Shown piece by piece: positions 1 to 7,163 of a stretch of 8,357 bases of DNA. Source of the DNA: Archangium sp. Lineage in GTDB: Bacteria; Myxococcota; Myxococcia; Myxococcales; Myxococcaceae. Within the stretch, counting starts at the first letter, position 1; each line of letters opens with the position of its first letter. Location of the stretch: contig JAEUJR010001180.1 in assembly GCA_016793585.1 (NCBI GenBank), positions 1-8,357 on the forward strand. The letters run 5' to 3'. The position numbers and the translations under genes were made by a program. The notes under the pieces are model-generated. The model made no database searches. It saw nothing but the letters and a program-made list of their open reading frames with translations, and was not told where the DNA came from.

Positions 1-2400
<2,400 letters not shown>

Positions 2401-3135
2401 TGAGGCGGCTGCGGGTCGGTTCCAGCGCAGACGCTGCTGCCTGAGGCCCTCGCGTCGTACGGCACGTTCGCGGTCGTATCGACAGACCACCCACACCGAA
2501 TCGGCGTGAAGGGCGGCCCAGGGCCAGAGTGGAGCTACCCGAACGCCAGCGCGGAACACCAGAGACGCCGCGCAGGTTGTTCACAGCTCCGGCCGACGGT
2601 CGTGTTCGAGCGGGAGTGTTCGTTGGCTTCGATGGCCGGGGAATCGCGCAAATGTCGTTCGGACTTCTTGCGGGCCCTCGAGCACTTCGCCGGCTTCGGC
2701 AATCGAATCTCGATCGAGGCTCGAGCACCCAAGCGACGCTGGCGCCTGGTGACGCCGAACGTTGAAAGGAGGCTTCAGGAAAGGACGAGTCATCGACCAG
2801 ACGCGCTGCGGGCATCGTGTTGTCCCAGCGGGAGCCACCTTGCCGGGTGGATGTTCTCCGCAAGCGGCGTGGGGTTCCAGCTTGCGAAATGAATGTCGGA
2901 GCCCATCTCGAGGGCTGCGGGCCTTCCCCGAGCGGCTGCTACCGAACGTGGTCTCGGCAATTCACGTCGGGATGAGGGAGATGCGATCGATCAGGGTGAT
3001 GTCAGTCACGAGTTGCCTGACGATCGGGCGTTCGCTGCTGTCTGCGCCGAGCTTCGTCGCGTGTGGGTGTTGTGGCTCGAGGCTGTCCGGTAGAAGGCGT
3101 TCGTTCTGGCGAGTGACCTGACAGACGGCGTCGAG
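2401..3135. other. Long intergenic stretch without a convincing gene
   Basis: About 735 bp lie between the tgt fusion and the first GyrB-like gene. A CAGCG-CAGA-CGCTG hairpin (2423-2436) shortly after the tgt stop could help termination but has no T-run. CCACC-N6-GGTGG (2835-2850) is another short inverted repeat, and CTCGATCGAG (2709-2718) is a perfect palindrome. Two plus-strand open frames are possible small genes that I do not recognise. The frame at 2506-2892 (128 codons from GTG, with an internal ATG at 2632) has G/C-ending codons only in its middle part. The frame at 2893-3093 (66 codons) ends in TAG 45 bases before the GyrB-like ATG, in the same frame. Both have mixed third-base composition, unlike the strong bias in the surrounding genes, so I treat them as unproven; the area may be a decayed gene or a long leader. 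Confidence 0.5.
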
Positions 3136-4083
3136 ATGCTCGCGCCCGTTCGCGTTCGCCCGGCCATGTACATCGGGTCGACGGACGAAGCGGGGCTGCT
3201 CCACCTCGTGTCTGAGCTCGTCGGGAACAGCCTCGACGAACACCTCGCGGGGGTCGGGCGCGCCATCTCGGTCGACATCGCCGACGGGTCGATCACGGTG
3301 ACGGATGAGGGGCGGGGAATCGCGATCGACTCCATCGAGGCGCTGCTCACCTCGATGTCACCGGCCGGGTCGCAGTATGCCGCCGGGCTTGCGGTGGTGA
3401 ACGCGCTGAGTGAGCGACTCGAGGTCGAGATTCACCGCGATGGTGGGCGCTGGGCGATTGCTTACTCTCGCGGAAAGATCGCCGAACCGCTCACCCGACT
3501 CGGAGCGAGCACCGACCACGGTACGACGGTTCGCTGCAGGCCCGATCCACAGATCTTCGGAACGCCGCAGCTCGAACTCGCGGCGGTCGCAGCTCGAATC
3601 CATGAACTCGCATGGCTCACGCCGAAGCTGCACTGGTCGTTTCAGGGCAGGGCAGTGCAGCAAGCCGATGGACTGCTCGGCCTCGCGGTCAGCGTTGCTC
3701 CATCGCCGATGATCCCGGGGTCGATCATCACTGTCGCGGAGACCATCGAGGGCGTGCAGCTCGAGCTCGTCGCCGGGCTCGCATCGGGTGCGAGAGGAAA
3801 ACGCGTGGGCTTCGTGAACTTCGCCGCATCGAACAACGGCTCTCACGTTCGTGGCGTGCTCGACGGCATCACGAAGGCGTTCGAGGGCGACGTGGCGCCG
3901 CTCCACCGCAGACTGGTGCTCGCGATTCACGTCGGCTGGCCGCACCCTCGCTTCGAGGGCGTGAGCCGAACCGTGCTCCAGGACGAGGTCGTCTTTCGCG
4001 CCGTGTCGACAGCCGTCACCCGCGAACTCCGCAAGGAGTCAGATCTGCGAATTTCGTGGCTGCAGGCGCTCTCTGCGGGCTGA
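3136..4083 (+). CDS. TOPRIM-less GyrB-like GHKL ATPase/transducer protein, lid-deleted
   Basis: This 315-residue protein matches the N-terminal ATPase and transducer parts of gyrase B and stops where TOPRIM would begin, so it cannot be a full gyrase subunit. VRVRPAMYIGST (5-16) equals the GyrB RKRPGMYIG motif. Glu27 and Asn31 in SELVGNSLDE match catalytic Glu42 and Asn46 of E. coli GyrB; Asp57 in DEGRG matches the adenine-binding Asp73. The ATP lid is strongly shortened: only 22 residues separate Gly61 from Gly84, and the glycine motif is reduced to AAGLAVVNALS. The transducer shows FVNFAASNNGSH (226-237) and HPRFEGVSRTVL (270-281), where Arg278 replaces the switch Lys337. ATG 3136 is the only ATG, GTG or TTG after the in-frame TAG at 3091, yet similarity to the GyrB N-terminus (SDLTDGVE) reaches upstream; a CTG at 3106, eight bases after AGAAGG, is a possible real start. 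It is paralogous to 4537-5580. Function unknown; probably cytoplasmic. Confidence 0.85.
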   Translation: MLAPVRVRPAMYIGSTDEAGLLHLVSELVGNSLDEHLAGVGRAISVDIADGSITVTDEGRGIAIDSIEALLTSMSPAGSQYAAGLAVVNALSERLEVEIHRDGGRWAIAYSRGKIAEPLTRLGASTDHGTTVRCRPDPQIFGTPQLELAAVAARIHELAWLTPKLHWSFQGRAVQQADGLLGLAVSVAPSPMIPGSIITVAETIEGVQLELVAGLASGARGKRVGFVNFAASNNGSHVRGVLDGITKAFEGDVAPLHRRLVLAIHVGWPHPRFEGVSRTVLQDEVVFRAVSTAVTRELRKESDLRISWLQALSAG

Positions 4084-4109
4084 CCGATGAGTTTTCGGCG
4101 CTCGGCCAG

Positions 4110-4133
4110 TCCAGGTGCAAACCCTGACCTGGA
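4110..4133 (+). promoter_or_regulatory. Inverted repeat over the VOC gene's ribosome-binding site
   Basis: TCCAGGT (4110-4116) and ACCTGGA (4127-4133) form a perfect 7-bp inverted repeat with a 10-base spacer in the 56-bp gap between the first GyrB-like gene and the VOC gene. The right arm covers three of the four bases of the GGAG Shine-Dalgarno (4131-4134). As RNA it could hide the ribosome-binding site; as DNA it has the shape of an operator for a dimeric regulator. The repeat is seen directly; either role is inference. Confidence 0.4.
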
Positions 4134-4139
4134 GTCGCC

Positions 4140-4520
4140 ATGCCGAACCCCTTCGCTCATCTCGAACTCAACACAGACGATCTCAAGCGCGCGCGGACGT
4201 TCTATGGCGCGCTGTTCAAGTGGAAGGTGGCTCCGTACCCGGGCTCGCCTGACTATCTCGGCATCGACCTCGGCAAGGCCGCGACGAGCGGAGCGATGCA
4301 GCAGAAGCCGATGCCCGAAGCGCCGACCGCGTGGTTGCCGTACGTCGAAGTCGATGACGTGAAGAAGACGATCGCGAAGGCGAAGAAGCTCGGAGCCACC
4401 ATCGTGCTCGACTTCCAGGACATCGGGGACATGGGCGCGATCGGCGTGTTCGTCGACCCGCAAGGTGCGTCGCTCGGCGTGTGGGCGAAGCCGGTGAAGC
4501 GGAAGAAGTCGGGCCGCTGA
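4140..4520 (+). CDS. VOC (glyoxalase/bleomycin-resistance fold) family protein
   Basis: A 126-residue soluble protein with the two beta-alpha-beta-beta-beta halves of the vicinal oxygen chelate superfamily. The first half opens with FAHLELNTDDLKRARTFYGA (5-24) and includes LFKWKV; the second opens with AWLPYVEVDDVKKTIAKAKK (64-83) and ends with FVDPQGASLGVW (104-115). The pattern is that of the common small VOC proteins that start MPNPF.H.ELNT and end in DP.GA..GLW. His7 is at the usual first metal position, but the C-terminal Glu ligand of glyoxalases is replaced (SLGVW), so a canonical metal site is doubtful and no substrate can be named. The C-terminal tail KPVKRKKSGR is strongly basic. 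GGAG (4131-4134) five bases before the ATG is the best Shine-Dalgarno in the window. It sits between the two GyrB-like paralogues, 56 bp after the first and 16 bp before the second, so co-transcription is likely. Confidence 0.88.
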   Translation: MPNPFAHLELNTDDLKRARTFYGALFKWKVAPYPGSPDYLGIDLGKAATSGAMQQKPMPEAPTAWLPYVEVDDVKKTIAKAKKLGATIVLDFQDIGDMGAIGVFVDPQGASLGVWAKPVKRKKSGR

Positions 4521-4536
4521 GCAGGTAGAATACGGC

Positions 4537-5580
4537 GTGGCCGACACGCACCCCGATGGGCCCGATCTCGTTCGCAAGCGGCCCGGCATGTACATCGGCG
4601 ACACCGGGCCCAGAGGCCTTCAGCACCTCTGTCTCGAACTCATCGGCAACAGCATCGACCAGTTTCTCCTCCACCGCGCGACGACGGTCTCGGTGGACCT
4701 CGACGATGGTTGGCTGACGGTGAGCGACGACGGGCCAGGAATCTCGGTCGAAGGAGACGAGCGCGGTCTGAGCTTTCTGGAGTCGGTCTTCACCTCGCTC
4801 CACCACACGCCGACACGTGACGGCCCGCGCGCCCACGTTCATGTCACGCACAGTGGATTGGGCGTCGGCCTCGCTCCCGTGTCAGCGCTTTCGGAACGTC
4901 TCGAGGTCGAGTCGCATCGAGACGGCCTCTGCCACCGAATCGCGTTCGCTCGAGGAGTCACCGTCGAGCCGCTCCAGCTCGTTGGGAAGAGCGATCGGCA
5001 GGGCCTTCGAATTCGGTTCCGGCCCGACCCGGAAATCCTGCAGACGCCATTCGACGCAACGGCAATCGAAGACTCGGTTCGTCAGTTTGCGTTTCTGTCG
5101 CCGCGCCTGACCTGGCACTTCCAGAAGCGGGATGTCTCGAGGCCTCAGGGGCTCGTCTCCTTCCTCGCAGACTCCGCGGAGGGGAAGCTCGAAGCAGGCT
5201 CGGCTGCTCTGTTCTCAGCCGAGATGGACGGTGTCGGAATCTCGTTTGCGGTCGGGCTCTGTCAGCGCCAGCGGTCAGAGAAGGCCCGCATGGTTTCGTC
5301 ATGGGTGAACCTGACTCCGACGAGGGAGGGCGGGTCTCACGAGAAGGGCCTGCTCGAAGGTCTGACAGACGCGTTACCCGCCTGGCGCGAGCTCGAGCCC
5401 CGTTTCATCGGAGCGGTGCACGTTCTCCTCGCCGATCCCCGCTTCGAGGGGCCGACGAGGTCGAGGCTGGCCGTTCCGATGACCAGACCGCTCGTGCGCG
5501 AATTCGTCGCGAGTGAGCTCTCGAAAGAGAGCGACCTGCGCATCACCTGGCTCGAAGCGCTGTCGCGGCTCGACAAGTGA
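4537..5580 (+). CDS. TOPRIM-less GyrB-like GHKL ATPase/transducer protein, ATP lid retained
   Basis: This 347-residue paralogue of the gene at 3136 also covers only the GyrB ATPase and transducer domains; TOPRIM motifs (EGDSA, PLRGK, DxD) are absent. LVRKRPGMYIGDTG (11-24) is nearly identical to true GyrB. Glu34 and Asn38 (LELIGNSID) match the catalytic Glu and the magnesium-binding Asn, and Asp64 in DDGPG (64-68) matches the adenine-binding Asp. The lid is of normal length and keeps the glycine motif SGLGVGLAPVSALS (106-119). The transducer shows WVNLTPTREGGSH (256-268) and ADPRFEGPTRSRL (299-311), with Arg308 where GyrB has switch Lys337. From the RKRP motif to the DxGxG motif I count 31 of 61 positions identical to the first paralogue, and both end in KESDLRI(S/T)WL(Q/E)ALS. 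The GTG start leaves a short N-terminal arm; AGGT ten bases upstream is a weak Shine-Dalgarno, and the next Met lies inside the MYIG motif. ATP binding is likely; partner and function are unknown. Confidence 0.87.
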   Translation: MADTHPDGPDLVRKRPGMYIGDTGPRGLQHLCLELIGNSIDQFLLHRATTVSVDLDDGWLTVSDDGPGISVEGDERGLSFLESVFTSLHHTPTRDGPRAHVHVTHSGLGVGLAPVSALSERLEVESHRDGLCHRIAFARGVTVEPLQLVGKSDRQGLRIRFRPDPEILQTPFDATAIEDSVRQFAFLSPRLTWHFQKRDVSRPQGLVSFLADSAEGKLEAGSAALFSAEMDGVGISFAVGLCQRQRSEKARMVSSWVNLTPTREGGSHEKGLLEGLTDALPAWRELEPRFIGAVHVLLADPRFEGPTRSRLAVPMTRPLVREFVASELSKESDLRITWLEALSRLDK

Positions 5581-5635
5581 CGATCGGGAATCCGTTGTCG
5601 GCTCGCGACGAAGCCGCGTACCTTCGCGCCGCCCG

Positions 5636-6967
5636 ATGACGAGCGACGACTCCGACTTCCGCCGAACCGACAAGGTCCAGAAGTACGTCCGCGTCATTCA
5701 GCTGCAGATCGTCACGCTCGTCGTGCGCGACCCCGGCGGTGGTGTTCGCCGCGTCGAGCTTCGCGACTCCACCTTGCGCGCCGGCACACACCCTGAGAGC
5801 GATCTCCTCCTCACCGACTCCACCGCGAGCCGCGCCCACGCCGAACTTCGCGCCACCAGCCACGGCGTGCTCGTGCGAGATCTCGGAAGCACCAACGGCA
5901 CCACCATCAACGGGGTGCGAATCACCGAAGCGCTGCTCGAGCCCGGCATGACCGCCACGCTCGGAGGCACCTCGATCACCATCGAGGCTGCCCGCGAAGA
6001 GCTGCTCCCTGCACCCGAAGCCCGCTTTGGCGAGCTCGTCGGAGCCAGCGCTCCCATGCGTGCGCTCTTTCGCGAGCTCAGGCGCGTCGCCCCCACCAAC
6101 GCCACGCTGCTCGTCGAGGCCGAGAGCGGCTGCGGCAAGGAGCTGCTCGCCCGCTCGGTGCACGACGCGTCGCCGCGAAAAGAGGCTCCCTTCATCGTCT
6201 TCGACTGCGCCTCGGTCGCGCCCAATCTCATCGAGAGCGCGCTCTTCGGTCACGAGCGTGGCTCCTTCACGGGCGCGGTCGACAAGAAGATCGGCGTCTT
6301 CGAAGCCGCCAACGGAGGAACACTCTTCCTCGACGAGATCGGCGAGCTGCCGCTCGAGCTTCAGCCCCGGCTGCTGCGCGCGCTCGAGACGCGCGTCATT
6401 CGCCGGGTCGGTGGCTTCGAGCCCATTCCCGTCGACATTCGCATCGTCGCCGCGACGAACCGCGATCTGCTCCGCGAGACCAACGCCGGCAGCTTCCGCG
6501 AAGATCTCTACTTCCGCCTCGCCGTCGTTCGCCTGCGCATTCCACCGCTGCGCGAGCGCCTCGACGATCTCCCGATTCTCGTCGATCACCTCGTGCGCCA
6601 GCAGACCGGAGACGACGAACGGCGCGCGCGGGTGGCTCTCGCGGTGGTGCAGATGGAGCCGTGGATGACCGCGAAGCACCACCCCTGGCGGGGCAACGTG
6701 CGTGAGCTTCGCAACGCCGTCGAGCGCGCGCTGGCCCTCTCAGGAGATCCGCACCCCGACACCCTCGAGCACACCGCTCCGATTCCGGTGCCCGTCTCGC
6801 TCGACCGTCCCTTCGTCGAGCAGCGCGAACGCCTGGTCGACCACTTCGAAGCCACCTACGTGAAGGGCATGCTCGAGAAGCACGAGGGCACCTTCACGCG
6901 CGCTGCGGCCGCCGCCGGCATCGACCGCATGTACTTCAAGCGCCTGCTGCGAAAGCACGAGCGCTGA
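5636..6967 (+). CDS. FHA-domain sigma54-dependent transcriptional activator
   Basis: A 443-residue bacterial enhancer-binding protein. Residues about 28-117 are an FHA phosphothreonine-binding domain, with Gly50, SRAH (65-68) and DLGSTNGTTING (82-93), which suggests control by Ser/Thr kinases instead of a His-kinase receiver. Residues about 132-370 are the AAA+ domain: Walker A variant AESGCGKE (162-169; usual GESGTGKE), sigma54-contacting loop GSFTGA (209-214; usual GAFTGA), Walker B GGTLFLDEIGEL (227-238), sensor I ATN (273-275), arginine-finger region FREDLYFRL (287-295), and sensor II WRGNVREL (351-358). Residues about 410-443 are a Fis-type helix-turn-helix (GTFTRAAAAAGIDRMYFKRLL). No membrane segment is seen. 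The ATG at 5636 lies 55 bp after the second GyrB-like gene and lacks a visible Shine-Dalgarno; the frame is open further upstream but that part overlaps the previous gene's coding end. A sigma54-type promoter follows downstream at 7112, the obvious candidate target. Confidence 0.95.
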   Translation: MTSDDSDFRRTDKVQKYVRVIQLQIVTLVVRDPGGGVRRVELRDSTLRAGTHPESDLLLTDSTASRAHAELRATSHGVLVRDLGSTNGTTINGVRITEALLEPGMTATLGGTSITIEAAREELLPAPEARFGELVGASAPMRALFRELRRVAPTNATLLVEAESGCGKELLARSVHDASPRKEAPFIVFDCASVAPNLIESALFGHERGSFTGAVDKKIGVFEAANGGTLFLDEIGELPLELQPRLLRALETRVIRRVGGFEPIPVDIRIVAATNRDLLRETNAGSFREDLYFRLAVVRLRIPPLRERLDDLPILVDHLVRQQTGDDERRARVALAVVQMEPWMTAKHHPWRGNVRELRNAVERALALSGDPHPDTLEHTAPIPVPVSLDRPFVEQRERLVDHFEATYVKGMLEKHEGTFTRAAAAAGIDRMYFKRLLRKHER

Positions 6968-7001
6968 GTCTGTCAGGCTCACCGCTGAGTGCCTCAGGCT
7001 C
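6962..7001. repeat. Tandem 19-bp direct repeat, candidate activator site
   Basis: CGCTGAGTCTGTCAGGCTC (6962-6980) is repeated as CGCTGAGTGCCTCAGGCTC (6983-7001), with 16 of 19 bases identical and a 21-bp period, about two helical turns. The first copy includes the stop codon of the activator gene. A weak third copy (CGCTG then CTCAATGCTC) may follow at 7006-7020. The pair lies about 110-150 bp upstream of the -24/-12 promoter, the distance typical of sigma54 enhancer sites. The repeat is seen; the binding role is inferred. Confidence 0.5.
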
Positions 7002-7006
7002 GGCAC
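6989..7006 (+). terminator. Weak hairpin after the activator gene
   Basis: GTGCC (6989-6993) and GGCAC (7002-7006) can pair around an 8-base loop, 21 bases after the stop codon of the activator gene. There is no T-run, so intrinsic termination would be weak. The same bases overlap the second direct repeat, so this may be chance pairing or part of a protein-binding site. Confidence 0.2.
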
Positions 7007-7056
7007 GCTGCTCAATGCTCTCGAAGGGTTGACGCTGTGTGACGGAGGGGTGTGCT

Positions 7057-7080
7057 CCACTCGGCTGCCACCTGGAGTGG
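7057..7080. promoter_or_regulatory. Inverted repeat CCACTC-N12-GAGTGG, candidate operator
   Basis: A perfect 6-bp inverted repeat (7057-7062 and 7075-7080) lies upstream of the -24/-12 element, centred about 70 bp before the inferred transcription start. Inside it, TGCCAC/GTGG(G)CA can form an overlapping imperfect hairpin. It could be a second activator site or an operator for another regulator; the sequence alone cannot separate these from chance. Confidence 0.3.
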
Positions 7081-7111
7081 GCAAGCGCGCCAAATCGCGA
7101 CCGCGCGCCGT

Positions 7112-7127
7112 TGGCACTGTGTGTGCT
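7112..7127 (+). promoter_or_regulatory. Sigma54 (-24/-12) promoter
   Basis: TGGCACTGTGTGTGCT matches the sigma54 consensus TGGCAC-N5-TTGCW except for the first T of the -12 element, with the invariant GG and GC at the correct spacing and a T before TGGCAC as preferred. The start point should be near 7138, giving a leader of about 26 bases that holds the Shine-Dalgarno GAGG (7153-7156) and ends at the ATG at 7164. The gene just upstream encodes a sigma54 activator, which strengthens the call. Confidence 0.7.
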
Positions 7128-7163
7128 GACGGCCACGCCGAACTCTTGCCCCGAGGTTGGCCG

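Noticed and set aside
2765..2772. AAAGGAGG, a near-perfect Shine-Dalgarno
   Set aside because: No ATG, GTG or TTG follows at a usable distance, so it is probably chance.
3136..5580. The GyrB-like pair as a split gyrase or topoisomerase IV subunit
   Set aside because: Both pieces cover the same N-terminal region instead of complementary regions, and no TOPRIM motif is seen in any reading between or after them.
5513..5635. Upstream extension of the FHA activator frame into the second GyrB-like gene
   Set aside because: That segment encodes the GyrB-like C-terminus in another frame and looks like low-complexity Arg/Ser shadow sequence; the ATG at 5636 leaves a normal FHA N-terminus.
5543..6682. 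379-codon minus-strand open frame opposite the FHA activator
   Set aside because: The plus strand carries a complete, motif-rich AAA+ activator; the antisense frame has no recognisable domain.
7029..7054. TTGACG as a possible -35 box before the lipoprotein gene
   Set aside because: No acceptable -10 element follows at 16-18 bp, and a much better -24/-12 promoter is present.
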